Source: Paramesorhizobium salinisoli
GTDB taxonomy: Bacteria; Pseudomonadota; Alphaproteobacteria; Rhizobiales; Rhizobiaceae
Reading direction: 5' to 3'
DNA length: 64,000 nucleotides
NCBI RefSeq assembly: GCF_003335045.1
Contig: NZ_QOZG01000004.1
Location: forward strand, 248,001-312,000
The translations under genes were made by a program, and so were the position numbers. The notes below the pieces were generated by a model that was not told the origin of the DNA, ran no database searches, and saw only the letters and a program-made list of their open reading frames with translations. Shown piece by piece: positions 37,136 through 44,454 of this stretch. How positions within the stretch are numbered: the first letter of the stretch is position 1; every line of letters starts with the position of its first letter.

Positions 37136-37193
37136 CCACAACCGCACAAGGCCGCACATCGCGGCCCTTTATCCTGCCATCGTGCGGTTGTGG
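37136..37193 (+). other. oriT: Origin of transfer (oriT) with RP4-like nic sequence
   Basis: CCACAACCGCAC (37136-37147) and GTGCGGTTGTGG (37182-37193) are perfect 12-bp inverted repeats. Between them are a hairpin GGCCGC-ACATC-GCGGCC (37150-37166) and TATCCTGCC (37170-37178), identical to the RP4 nic region consensus (cut between G and C, here 37176/37177). The site lies between the relaxase and lytic transglycosylase genes, the usual place. The + strand would be nicked, so genes to the right enter the recipient first. Confidence 0.82.
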
Positions 37194-37265
37194 TGACTGC
37201 TGTTCCCACTTCTGCCGCCAAATCCACGCCAGAGCCCGAAAATGCCACAGGGAGTGCGGGGCCCA

Positions 37266-38030
37266 TCATCGCGGCCCCGCACTGTCGGTTCGCGCCACGA
37301 AGAGACCATCCGATCGAGGTGCAGGCGGCGTTGGATCGCGCACGGACTCCGGCGCGGGTGGTGCAACTGGATCGCTGTCGGTCCGCTGCCGATCTGCACG
37401 CGGCCTGCTGTCGACCTGCACGATGAAGAGCGGCGCACGGGTCCAGGCGAGCGGATCGGCGGTCGCTACCGTGACGGCGGCAGCGAGATCGCCGCCGCCG
37501 ATGATCGGCGCGAGAGCGGCGACATAGGCGCGCGTTTCGGCCGGCAAAGGGCGACCGGTGGCGCGATATTCCTCGTAGCGCCCGGGACCGGCATTGTAGG
37601 CCGCCAGAAAGCCGGGCGAGCCGTAGCGATCGTGCATCTCGCGCAGATACGCAGCGCCCGCCATGATGTTGTCGCGCGGGTCGTAGGGATCGCCGCCGAG
37701 ACCATGTCGCGCGCGCAGATCCGACCAGGTCGTCGGCATGATCTGCATCAGGCCCATCGCGCCCTTGGGCGAGATCGCCCGCACATCACCGCGGCTTTCG
37801 ACGCGCATGACGGCACGAATCCACGCCTCCGGAATGCCGAACCGGCGCGCTGCCTCGGTGATAGGGCCGGCATAGGGATCGCTGGGTGATGCCCGCTCCA
37901 CCGATGCGTCCTGTGCGGCGGCCGGGACGGTCGACGTCAGGCCGGTAAGCAGGCCGGAAAGGAGGAGGAAGGCTGTGCGCCGGACGGTGGGAAACCGTCC
38001 GACGACAGCGTGATGGCGGCGGGCCGGCAT
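37266..38030 (-). CDS. VirB1-like lytic transglycosylase
   Basis: A 254-residue exported SLT-type muramidase. Signal peptide about residues 1-40 (cut after AAAQ). The catalytic Glu is in AVMRVESRGDVRAISPKGAMGLMQIMPTTW; NIMAGAAYLREM and AAYNAGPGRY complete the fold. The C-terminal 60 residues are proline-rich. It opens peptidoglycan for channel assembly. Only three bases separate it from the DUF736 gene upstream. Confidence 0.93.
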   Translation of the reverse strand: MPARRHHAVVGRFPTVRRTAFLLLSGLLTGLTSTVPAAAQDASVERASPSDPYAGPITEAARRFGIPEAWIRAVMRVESRGDVRAISPKGAMGLMQIMPTTWSDLRARHGLGGDPYDPRDNIMAGAAYLREMHDRYGSPGFLAAYNAGPGRYEEYRATGRPLPAETRAYVAALAPIIGGGDLAAAVTVATADPLAWTRAPLFIVQVDSRPRADRQRTDSDPVAPPAPESVRDPTPPAPRSDGLFVARTDSAGPR

Positions 38031-38033
38031 CGC

Positions 38034-38381
38034 TCAGTCCCGCTCGCCACGCTTGGGCGGGCGGTTCCAATGGAGACCCCAGGTCGATTTGTCGTCGGCC
38101 GACTGGAACAGATTGGCGCGGATCGGCTGCGGAAAGCATGGATCGTCGAGCTGCAGCGCGACGTACTCGCCGGCCTTCTCGCCGGTGCGCTTCCAACCCG
38201 CGCCGAGCTCGGTGCTGGGTTCGTTATTCACCCCGTCGAAAACGTGCACGCGGAAATCTGGCGCATTCTCAGCGTCGGACGGCTCGGCAGGAATGATGAT
38301 AATGTCCTGGTGCAGCAGGAGCGTTTCCAAGTGGCCGATGAAGCCGCCATCGTCGCGGGTGAACTGACCTATCAGGGACAT
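38034..38381 (-). CDS. DUF736 family protein, copy 1
   Basis: A 115-residue DUF736 protein (MSLIGQFTRDDGGFIGHLETL, then ENAPDFRVHV and PIRANLFQS). DUF736 proteins are small beta-rich proteins found on alphaproteobacterial ICEs and plasmids; their function is not established. A second, diverged copy is at 43563. It sits between the transglycosylase and the TraF-like peptidase. Confidence 0.9.
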   Translation of the reverse strand: MSLIGQFTRDDGGFIGHLETLLLHQDIIIIPAEPSDAENAPDFRVHVFDGVNNEPSTELGAGWKRTGEKAGEYVALQLDDPCFPQPIRANLFQSADDKSTWGLHWNRPPKRGERD

Positions 38382-38426
38382 GATTGCCTCCGTGGATGTG
38401 CGGTGAGGTTGGGATTGGGCACGCCG

Positions 38427-38972
38427 TCACCGCGTCGGCGCGCGCCAGACGAAGCGGCCATCGCCGTCCTCGTCGGTATAGAGAGGGATGGCCCGGCCGA
38501 TTACGGCGGAGGCGGGAAGCGGGCCGAAGTAACGGCCATCGAGGCTGTCGCGGACTTCCCAGTTCATCAGGAACAGCTCGCCCTCGGCGACGACGCGGCA
38601 GCCCTGCCAGATCGGCAGCGGATTGCCGCGACGATCGCGGTCCAGCGCATCTCCAATCGGCACGGCGTCGACAGTGATCGCGAGGCCTCTCCTGCAAACC
38701 CGCTGGCCGGGAAGCGCCACGACGCGCTTCATCAGCGGCACGCCACGCGGCAGATAGCCGCCCTCGGCGAGGAAGCTCGCGAGCGGTTCGGGCACACGCA
38801 CGGCGACCAGATCGGTGACGTCCGGGGACCCGTCCGGCTCAATCGCGTAGAGCCCGATGGGCGTGCTGGCCGACGCGTTCCAGATCACCTTCGGCGCGAA
38901 GGATACGAGCGACAGGATGCCGAGCAACGACACGGCGGCCGTCGTGGTGATAGCGTAGCCGCGCCGGCTCAT
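38427..38972 (-). CDS. traF: TraF-like S26 family signal peptidase
   Basis: A 181-residue S26 serine peptidase. One N-terminal transmembrane helix (about residues 9-27) precedes the catalytic Ser in NASASTPIGLY and Lys in GVPLMKRVVALPGQRV. In RP4, TraF processes and cyclises the TrbC pilin; a TrbC gene is at 14154. Its ATG overlaps the DUF2840 stop (ATGA). Confidence 0.93.
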   Translation of the reverse strand: MSRRGYAITTTAAVSLLGILSLVSFAPKVIWNASASTPIGLYAIEPDGSPDVTDLVAVRVPEPLASFLAEGGYLPRGVPLMKRVVALPGQRVCRRGLAITVDAVPIGDALDRDRRGNPLPIWQGCRVVAEGELFLMNWEVRDSLDGRYFGPLPASAVIGRAIPLYTDEDGDGRFVWRAPTR

Positions 38973-39487
38973 GCGCCGATCCTCCGCGCCAGGAGGGAGG
39001 CGCGGTGGCGCTGCATCGTGTAGCCGCGCGGCGTCTCGCCGGCGGCAAGGCGGTTGTGGACGTGCCGCCAGTGATCGGGCGCGACCTCAACCGGATCGAT
39101 GCTGGCCGCCTCGATCGCGTCGATGAGCTGGAGCATGCGCTCCACCTTCGGCCAGCCGTCGACGCGCAGCAGAATGTCGCCGCCGGGCGTCACGGTCGGG
39201 AGCGTCTGGCAGGCTTCGCCGGGAGCGACGGCGCGCAGAATGTCGAGCCGGGAGAGCACGGTGCCGCGCTCGTTCGCGGCCCAGCGCACCAGCGCGAACG
39301 TCGCGCCGGGAGCGAAGGAGAGGATGCGACGGCGGCGGTCGACCACCTGTTGGCGGACCTCGCGGCCGAAGCGGATCCAGTGCTCGACCTGTTTCTCGAC
39401 CCAGACGAGTTGGACCTGGGTGAGATCCTCCGGCGGCGAGTGAAGCGCGCGGCCGGCGCGTGCGGATGCGGCGGCAAGACCGGTCAT
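38969..39487 (-). CDS. DUF2840 family protein
   Basis: A 172-residue DUF2840 protein: LTQVQLVWVEKQVEHWIRFGREVRQQ, FALVRWAANERGTVLSRLDILRAV, DHWRHVHNRLAAG. It is a soluble protein seen between traF and parA in ICEs; function unknown. It overlaps both neighbours by four bases, so it belongs to the same translationally coupled set. Confidence 0.88.
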   Translation of the reverse strand: MTGLAAASARAGRALHSPPEDLTQVQLVWVEKQVEHWIRFGREVRQQVVDRRRRILSFAPGATFALVRWAANERGTVLSRLDILRAVAPGEACQTLPTVTPGGDILLRVDGWPKVERMLQLIDAIEAASIDPVEVAPDHWRHVHNRLAAGETPRGYTMQRHRASLLARRIGA

Positions 39488-39738
39488 TGGGCGTCTCCTG
39501 GGGCTGGTGGGAATTCGCGCTCGAACAGTGCGCGGAGCATGTCGGCGACCGTCTGGCCGCGCTGGAAGGCCGCGATCTTGATCCGACCTCGCATGTCGGC
39601 GGTGACGTCGATGGTCAGCCTGGCCGAGAAGTCGTCGGGGGGTTGAGCGCGCTGGGTCTGGCGATCAGGCGCCTTGATCCAGCTCTCGGGATCACCGGGC
39701 CGGGATGCGAAGCCGCGCTTGGGGAACCGTGCGCTCAT
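39484..39738 (-). CDS. Small ribbon-helix-helix protein, ParA partner candidate
   Basis: An 84-residue protein with a disordered N-terminus and the ribbon-helix-helix segment ARLTIDVTADMRGRIKIAAFQRGQTVADMLRALFEREF. It is coupled to parA by an ATGA overlap. Small RHH proteins next to ParA often act as the centromere-binding partner, which is the inferred role. ATG 39738 is chosen; the frame is open for 19 more codons upstream. Confidence 0.82.
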   Translation of the reverse strand: MSARFPKRGFASRPGDPESWIKAPDRQTQRAQPPDDFSARLTIDVTADMRGRIKIAAFQRGQTVADMLRALFEREFPPAPGDAQ

Positions 39739-40373
39739 GCGCCGATCCTCGTCACCTCGGTCGCGAGCGCGGCGATCTCGCGCGCGCCTGGACAATCTTC
39801 GTCCTGCTCGGCGGCGATCCGTCCGGTCTGCATGACATCGGCAAAGACGATGCGCTGGCCGATGGTCGTCGCGAGCAATGGCGGGTCGTGATCGGCCAGC
39901 GTCTCAGCGGTTTCGCGGGCGAGCACCGTGCGGGCCGCGCAGCGGTTCAGCACGAAGCGGGCGGCAAGCTGCGGCCGGTAGATGCGCGCTTCGCCCAGCA
40001 GCGCCAGCATCTCGGCCGAGGCCCAGCCATCGAGCGGCGACGGTTGCACCGGGATCAGCACCAGGTCGGCGGCGAGCAGCGCCGAGCGCATGAGGCTGGC
40101 GACGCGTGGCGGTCCATCAATGACGACATGGTCGGCGTCACGCGCCAGCTCCGGCGCTTCGCGATGCAGGGTGTCGCGCGCCAAGCCGACGACACCGAAC
40201 AGCCGCTGCAATCCCTCCCGGCTGCGTTGCTGCGACCAGTCCAGAGCCGAGCCCTGGGGATCGGCGTCGATCAGGGTGACGCGCTTGCCGTCGCGGGCCC
40301 ATTCGCCAGCGAGATGCAGCGCCAGCGTCGTCTTGCCGACGCCGCCCTTCTGGTTGAGCAGCGCGACGATCAT
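39735..40373 (-). CDS. parA: ParA-family partition ATPase
   Basis: A 212-residue ParA/MinD-type ATPase. The deviant Walker A KGGVGKTTLALHLAGEWA is at residues 9-26, DADPQGSALDWSQ follows, and VVIDGPPRVASL is the Walker B region. It would keep the excised or replicating form of the element segregated. It lies 137 bases downstream of the iteron-like repeats. Confidence 0.94.
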   Translation of the reverse strand: MIVALLNQKGGVGKTTLALHLAGEWARDGKRVTLIDADPQGSALDWSQQRSREGLQRLFGVVGLARDTLHREAPELARDADHVVIDGPPRVASLMRSALLAADLVLIPVQPSPLDGWASAEMLALLGEARIYRPQLAARFVLNRCAARTVLARETAETLADHDPPLLATTIGQRIVFADVMQTGRIAAEQDEDCPGAREIAALATEVTRIGA

Positions 40374-40496
40374 GACGGTCTCCCGGCGATCGGGGACTCG
40401 TCCACACGGCGCGAAAAAGCGGGTTCCGTTAGAAAGATTCCGAAGGAATCCAGGTTAGATAAGTTACGGGGCTCGCAAGCTCCTGATTCAGCTCGG

Positions 40497-40511
40497 GGAA
40501 TCGGCGATTCC
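40497..40511. repeat. Inverted repeat next to iterons
   Basis: GGAATC-GGC-GATTCC, a perfect 6-bp inverted repeat with a 3-base centre, abutting the first iteron-like repeat. Possibly part of the replication or partition site. Confidence 0.45.
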
Positions 40512-40578
40512 GGTCCCCGATAGCACGAGAGTCCGGTCCCCGATGGCACGATAGTGCCGGTCCCTGATAGCACGAGAC
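40510..40578. repeat. Three iteron-like direct repeats between parA and repA
   Basis: Three copies of CCGGTCCC(C/T)GAT(A/G)GCACGA follow each other at 40510, 40533 and 40557 with spacings of 23 and 24 bases, about two DNA turns. They lie just past the repA stop. A near-match to a DnaA box (TTATCCCCA at 40589-40597) is just inside the repA 3' end. Iterons of this length bind replication initiators, so this is a candidate replication origin. Confidence 0.7.
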
Positions 40579-40581
40579 GAT

Positions 40582-41469
40582 TCACAGCTTATCCCCAGTG
40601 CGAGTTGTCGAGCGGCGACGGCGGCGCGGGATGCCGAGCGCGTTGGGATCGGTGGGTGCGAAGGACAGGATTTCCGGCCCACCGAGGCATTGCTCGATGG
40701 TGAGGCGGTAGCCGGGCAGCGGCTGGCGGCGGACGATGTCGCGCAGGTCGTAGGCGAAGTGCTTGAGCGGCGAGAGGCTGCCGGACTTGGCGTGGAGATG
40801 CGGAAAGTCGAAGCTCCAGCCGAACTCCTGTCTACCGCCGTGTTTGCGCACCAAACGGTAGAGCCAGCGCTCCAACCCGCCAGTGAGATCGAAGTATTTG
40901 CGGTCGATCGTCAGCACGAGCGCGTCGTCGAGGACAGCGCCGTAGAACCAGTCGGGGACGATCAGCTCGAGGCCGAGCGGGCGGCCGCGGTGATCGGCGC
41001 GCTCCTTCCATTCGTTGATCCAGGAGAAACGGTGCATCCGCCGCTCGGTCGGCTGGCGGATCGAGGTCGCCACCGTCGTCGATTGCAGCCGGTCGAGCGC
41101 GGCCTTCAGGCGGTCGTAGTCGCGTAAGCTGACGCCGCGGCCGATGAAGTTCAGGATTTCATAGGGGGTGGTCGCCATCAGGCGCGACGGCCGCAAGCCG
41201 ACATCGCGCGCTTCGACGATCTGGGAGGCGGCCCAGATGAGGACATCGGCATCCCAGATCGTGGCCATGCCATGTTCGGGGACGGCTTCGACGCGGATCT
41301 TCACCGAGCCCGCCTTGAAGTCGATCGGCGCCAGGCGCTTCGACTTGGCGAGCGAGAAGAACGGATAGGCCATCAGGTCTTGCGCATCGCGGGGCGCGAG
41401 ATCGCCGGGCAGCGCCCGGAACAGATCGAGCTGCGCGCGCTCATCGTGATGGTGGTGGCGAGACGACAC
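40582..41469 (-). CDS. repA: Replication initiator protein A (RPA family)
   Basis: A 295-residue RepA-type initiator: AQDLMAYPFFSLAKSKRL near the start, IWDADVLIWAASQI, TPYEILNFIGRGVS and GLERWLYRLVRKHGG. The basic C-terminus ends RRRRRSTTRTGDKL. It likely binds the iterons just past its gene. Presence on an ICE indicates that the excised circle can replicate. Confidence 0.92.
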   Translation of the reverse strand: MSSRHHHHDERAQLDLFRALPGDLAPRDAQDLMAYPFFSLAKSKRLAPIDFKAGSVKIRVEAVPEHGMATIWDADVLIWAASQIVEARDVGLRPSRLMATTPYEILNFIGRGVSLRDYDRLKAALDRLQSTTVATSIRQPTERRMHRFSWINEWKERADHRGRPLGLELIVPDWFYGAVLDDALVLTIDRKYFDLTGGLERWLYRLVRKHGGRQEFGWSFDFPHLHAKSGSLSPLKHFAYDLRDIVRRQPLPGYRLTIEQCLGGPEILSFAPTDPNALGIPRRRRRSTTRTGDKL

Positions 41470-41480
41470 GGCCGGCCACC

Positions 41481-41768
41481 TCAGCGCGCGAAGCGGCCGC
41501 CGGCGGTGGCGGAGGGTGCGGTGGTCTGGCGCTTGGCTGGCAGCACGGTCCCGCCGCGCGGATCGGAGGTCGAGGTGACAAGACCGCGATCCGCCCAGCT
41601 CTGCAGGTCCTCGACGGAATAGACGACGCGGCCACCGAGCTTGCGGTAGGTCGGGCCGGTTCCGTAGGTCCGGTGCTTCTCAAGGGTGCGCTCGGACAGG
41701 CCGAGAAAGCGCGCCGCTTCCTGAGTTCTCAGATAGCGCGGCGGTAAATTGGCGGCTTTTTCGGCCAT
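41481..41768 (-). CDS. AlpA-like helix-turn-helix protein
   Basis: A 95-residue protein with a MerR/AlpA-type winged helix: YLRTQEAARFLGLSERTLEKHRTYGTGPTYRKLGGRVVYSVEDLQSWAD. Such proteins act as excisionases or as small regulators; adjacency to repA (12 bases) suggests control of replication or excision. The tail after residue 66 is low-complexity. Confidence 0.87.
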   Translation of the reverse strand: MAEKAANLPPRYLRTQEAARFLGLSERTLEKHRTYGTGPTYRKLGGRVVYSVEDLQSWADRGLVTSTSDPRGGTVLPAKRQTTAPSATAGGRFAR

Positions 41769-41895
41769 GATCGAACCTCCGTGGTCTCGCGGGTGGCCGC
41801 TGCGAACAAGCGGCGGGTTGCGAGCACGGTGGCGCGAAGACGGCGCCTCGGACGATGTCGAAGTAAGGCGGCTAAGATCGACACGTCTGCGGGTG

Positions 41896-42066
41896 TCAGC
41901 GGTCGCGGCGTGGTCGGCGCAGCAATGTCCGATAGCCGCCGCGAACGAGCTTCATGCCGTCGCGGGCGAGACGGATGGTGATCTCCCGGATCGGGTCGCC
42001 GACCCAGGACGCTGCGTCAATTTTGTGCTGAGGGAAGAGATGCTCGGCGACGGTGCGGTAGATGGC
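41896..42066 (-). pseudogene. Detached C-terminal end of the FseA-like DUF2285 gene
   Basis: In the frame next to that of the gene upstream, this stretch encodes AIYRTVAEHLFPQHKIDAAS, then DPIREITIRLARDGMKLVRG and GYRTLLRR, which is the normal end of a DUF2285 domain. It follows Q-M-L-R of the upstream part after what looks like an out-of-frame deletion of roughly eight to ten codons at about 42066. It has no start of its own. Confidence 0.7.
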
Positions 42067-42635
42067 GCAGCATCTGGCGGGCGCGCTGACGTCTCTGTAG
42101 CGTCATGCGCGGATCGGGCGGCACACGCTTGCCGAACATTGCGTGCCAGAGGCGTTCAATCGCGGTCAGCCGGTCGGGCGTCAATTCGTCGAACATGACG
42201 AATGCGCCGAGGGGGCGGGCATCATCGACGTTGAACAGGGCCACGTCGTGGGGCTCGCCCCGGAGCGCGAGCCGGATCAGGCCAGGATCATGCTCGATGA
42301 TGGTGTGGGCGTGGAGATCCTCAGCGCGGAGGAGGAGATCTCCCGCCGGGCTGGGTCCGGCGGTTAACGGGAGCGTCGCCGGATCGGTTTGCGGGGTCCA
42401 GAAGATCGGCTGGATGAGCGCGGAGTTGCGAGGGTCGGCGACGAAATCGCAACCCCCATTGCTCTGCGAACTCGCGCGCAATGTCCTCGGTCAACCGCCC
42501 GATGGCTACCAGCTCCTGATATGATTTTCTGTACTCGGGATTGCGACGCAGGAACTCCCAGGCAAGATCGCCGGGGGTCAGTTTGTCGATATAGTCGTAG
42601 GCGGCTTCTGACCGCCATCTTTCATCTTCGGACAT
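42017..42635 (-). CDS. fseA: FseA-like excision activator made by +1 programmed frameshift
   Basis: Two overlapping frames make one protein of about 205 residues. The first (ATG 42635) encodes MSEDERWRSEAAYDYIDKL to EQWGLRF, a helical domain. At Phe 64 the codon is TTT followed by C; a +1 shift from TTT to TTC joins it to VADPRNSALIQPIFWTPQTD and the DUF2285 domain. In Mesorhizobium ICEMlSymR7A, FseA is made by exactly this UUU-to-UUC slippage and activates the excisionase gene. Without the shift a 104-residue product results. The DUF2285 end is cut short by a second, likely mutational frameshift (see 41896-42066), so the activator may be weakened. Confidence 0.78.
42443..42449 (-). promoter_or_regulatory. 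Programmed +1 ribosomal frameshift site
   Basis: On the minus strand the codons read TTG CGA TTT C. The rare CGA precedes TTT-C, where tRNA-Phe can slip from UUU to UUC. The conserved residues GLRF end the first frame and VADPRN start the second. Confidence 0.72.
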
Positions 42636-42733
42636 CCTCCACCCCCTCTGCGCGATGTTTTGCAGCGCGAGCCATGAAGTGGCTACGATTCCCGGTTGAA
42701 CGAAGCTCGGGAAGAACGAAGTGGCCGCAACGT

Positions 42734-42750
42734 GATGCGATTTGCGCATC
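42734..42750. promoter_or_regulatory. Palindrome with CGTGATGCGAT motif upstream of fseA-like gene
   Basis: GATGCG-ATTTG-CGCATC is an inverted repeat just past the QseM-like stop and 99 bases before the FseA-like start. The 11-mer CGTGATGCGAT (42731-42741) recurs at 43066-43076, next to a TTAACA -35-like hexamer upstream of the QseM-like gene. A shared regulator site is likely; the hairpin could also end the QseM-like transcript. Confidence 0.4.
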
Positions 42751-42753
42751 GCC

Positions 42754-43017
42754 TCAGTGCAGGCGACCCTGAAGCAACTGACAGAAGCCGCTGGTGGTCA
42801 TCCATTTCGCGCGGTCTAGATGGCTGGTGTAGATGCGCAGGGCGCGCTCCGGATCGGCCTTGGCATCGAGGCCGAAGAGGACTTCGACGACTTCACGCCA
42901 GTCGGCGCTGGCCGCGTCGGCGTCGAGCAGCCGGGCATAGAGCTTCAGATGCGCCTCGTCATAGGCGGTCAATGCCGCCCCGGCCGGCGGCTCATCGAGA
43001 AAATCGTCTTTGGTCAC
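42754..43017 (-). CDS. Small DUF2285 protein, QseM-like antiactivator candidate
   Basis: An 87-residue protein starting at a GTG with a strong GGGGGA ribosome site (VTKDDFLDEPPAGAALTAYD). The core DEAHLKLYARLLDADAA and ADWREVVEVLFGLD, ending with SHLDRAKWMTTSGFCQLL, fits the DUF2285 helix-turn-helix variant. In ICEMlSymR7A the small DUF2285 protein QseM binds and blocks FseA and TraR. The neighbourhood (FseA-like gene downstream) supports the same role here; this is inference. Confidence 0.7.
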   Translation of the reverse strand: MTKDDFLDEPPAGAALTAYDEAHLKLYARLLDADAASADWREVVEVLFGLDAKADPERALRIYTSHLDRAKWMTTSGFCQLLQGRLH

Positions 43018-43137
43018 AATATCCCCCGGTCGCGAGATGTATCCAAACTGGAGGAGATTGTTAACCGTGATGCGATCGGAATGATGACGCAAGGCCTGGA
43101 CGCGAGAAGACGTGGCAACGCCGCGACCTGTCGAACG

Positions 43138-43380
43138 TCAGGTTTCCTTCTTTGCGTCAACGAGCAGCACTCCCTTGCCCTGATCGGAGTTCAGGAAGAC
43201 GATGCCGGCGCGTTCGAAAGCCCTTCTCACCTCGTCGCGCGTACTCTCGAAGACCTCGAGCCCGCTAGGGGATTCGAGGCGCTTGAGCGCGGTCAACGAG
43301 ACCCGGGCCTTGTCAGCGAGCGTCTCCTGTGTCCAACCCAGCAACGCCCGTGCGGCCCGAAATTGTTGGGCGGTGATCAT
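43138..43380 (-). CDS. Small XRE-family repressor
   Basis: An 80-residue single-domain HTH_XRE protein: ITAQQFRAARALLGWTQETLADKARVSLTALKRLES, ending GKGVLLVDAKKET. It may play the part of QseC, the repressor that controls qseM in related ICEs. A perfect palindrome lies 43 bases upstream of its start. Confidence 0.87.
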   Translation of the reverse strand: MITAQQFRAARALLGWTQETLADKARVSLTALKRLESPSGLEVFESTRDEVRRAFERAGIVFLNSDQGKGVLLVDAKKET

Positions 43381-43422
43381 GCATGATCACCTCCCACACG
43401 GACCTACGCGCACGCCAAAACT

Positions 43423-43439
43423 ACGACTATAATAGTCGT
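43423..43439. promoter_or_regulatory. Perfect palindrome upstream of the XRE gene (operator)
   Basis: ACGACTAT-A-ATAGTCGT, 8-bp arms with a 1-base centre. It overlaps -10-like sequences (TATTAT on the minus strand, TATAAT on the plus strand), so a bound repressor would block the promoter. Confidence 0.65.
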
Positions 43440-43530
43440 TCTTGGCGGAATTTTCCAGCCGGAAGTGGCTGTTTGAGCTCTCTGCGGTCGACAAGGCCGC
43501 AGCTGATTCGGTCGCCGTAGAGCCGAAGGC

Positions 43531-43548
43531 CCCGGCCTTCCGGCCGGG
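43531..43548 (-). terminator. GC-rich hairpin downstream of DUF736 copy 2
   Basis: CCCGGCC-TTCC-GGCCGGG forms a perfect 7-bp stem with a 4-base loop, 15 bases past the DUF736 stop. No T-run follows. Confidence 0.5.
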
Positions 43549-43562
43549 ACCTCGCGCGGGCC

Positions 43563-43889
43563 TCAGTCGCCCCGGCGTCCGTTGGGGCGGGACCAGATGA
43601 GCGAGAAGGTCTCGCTTTCCTCGTCGTCGAAGAGGTTGGCGTAGATGGGGGCGTTGAAGCTCGGATCGTCCAGCTTGAGGCCCAGATAGTCGCGGCCCTC
43701 GTTAGAGCGCTTGGACCAGGCGGCGCCGATCTCGGCGCGGCCGACCAGGACCCGGTGGCTGGGGGCGTTTTCGCCGGTGGCGCGCTGGTCGGGGACGATG
43801 CGCACGTTCTTGGCCTGGACGCTGAGGGTGACGATTTCGCCGGTGAACTCGTTCGAGCCGGTCTTCTTGAAGGTGCCGATGGTCGCCAT
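43563..43889 (-). CDS. DUF736 family protein, copy 2
   Basis: A 108-residue DUF736 protein (MATIGTFKKTGSNEFTGEIV, ENAPSHRVLVGRAEIGAAW, NAPIYANLFDDEESETFSLIW). It is shorter and more typical of the family than copy 1 at 38034. Start ATG 43889. Function unknown. Confidence 0.92.
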   Translation of the reverse strand: MATIGTFKKTGSNEFTGEIVTLSVQAKNVRIVPDQRATGENAPSHRVLVGRAEIGAAWSKRSNEGRDYLGLKLDDPSFNAPIYANLFDDEESETFSLIWSRPNGRRGD

Positions 43890-44145
43890 TGTAAGTCTCC
43901 GTTTTCCGTTCCCGAGCCCGCACCATTGCGGCCTCGATGGCGATCGGCAGGCCGGAGGCGATCGACGGCGCACCCCGCAGGGGCCTGACAGCCAAGGAGG
44001 GCTTTCTTGTCTCGCGAGGAATGGCGGCGCAGCCGGCAGGGGAAGAAAGCTTGACGCGGCTGTTGCGTCATAGGCGATCGAGGCGGAGCCGGCCTTCGGT
44101 CAGATCAGGCCATTGAAGAGGCCGTTTGGAGCGGTCGAGCTACGG

Positions 44146-44454
44146 TCAGAGAACGGAGGAGATGGTGGCCATTTCGCATCGGCAAACCGGCGTCACCGCA
44201 GTGCTCACCGGCTTCGTTTCCTCCCGGCCCGGCATCAGCGCTGCATCGTGATCCGCCGCCAAAGGGCAGATCGCCACGCCGGATGTTCGGTGTGCCGCCA
44301 AGCGATGATCCTGACACGGCCACCGCACCAACGAGAGCCGCTTTCCTGGGCCAGGGTCGATCCGCGCTCTACGCTTTAATCCCAACAGCCTAAGACGACG
44401 AGGGCGACCGCTGCCAAAGCTGGCCCGTCCCACAACGGCGATGACGATGATCAT
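44146..44454 (-). CDS. Hypothetical protein coupled to the membrane protein gene
   Basis: A 102-residue reading frame starting MIIVIAVVGRASFGSG, whose ATG overlaps the stop of the preceding gene (ATGA). It is arginine-rich and not recognised; a + strand frame (44113-44379) covers the same DNA. The overlap is the only support. Confidence 0.35.
   Translation of the reverse strand: MIIVIAVVGRASFGSGRPRRLRLLGLKRRARIDPGPGKRLSLVRWPCQDHRLAAHRTSGVAICPLAADHDAALMPGREETKPVSTAVTPVCRCEMATISSVL

Noticed and set aside
37150-37170. GC-rich hairpin followed by CTTT, read as a terminator
   Set aside because: It lies inside the larger oriT inverted repeat and next to the nic sequence, so it is better explained as part of oriT.
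40510-40578. Short repeats that might be taken for a CRISPR array
   Set aside because: Only three units with no spacers between them, next to repA and parA; they fit iterons.
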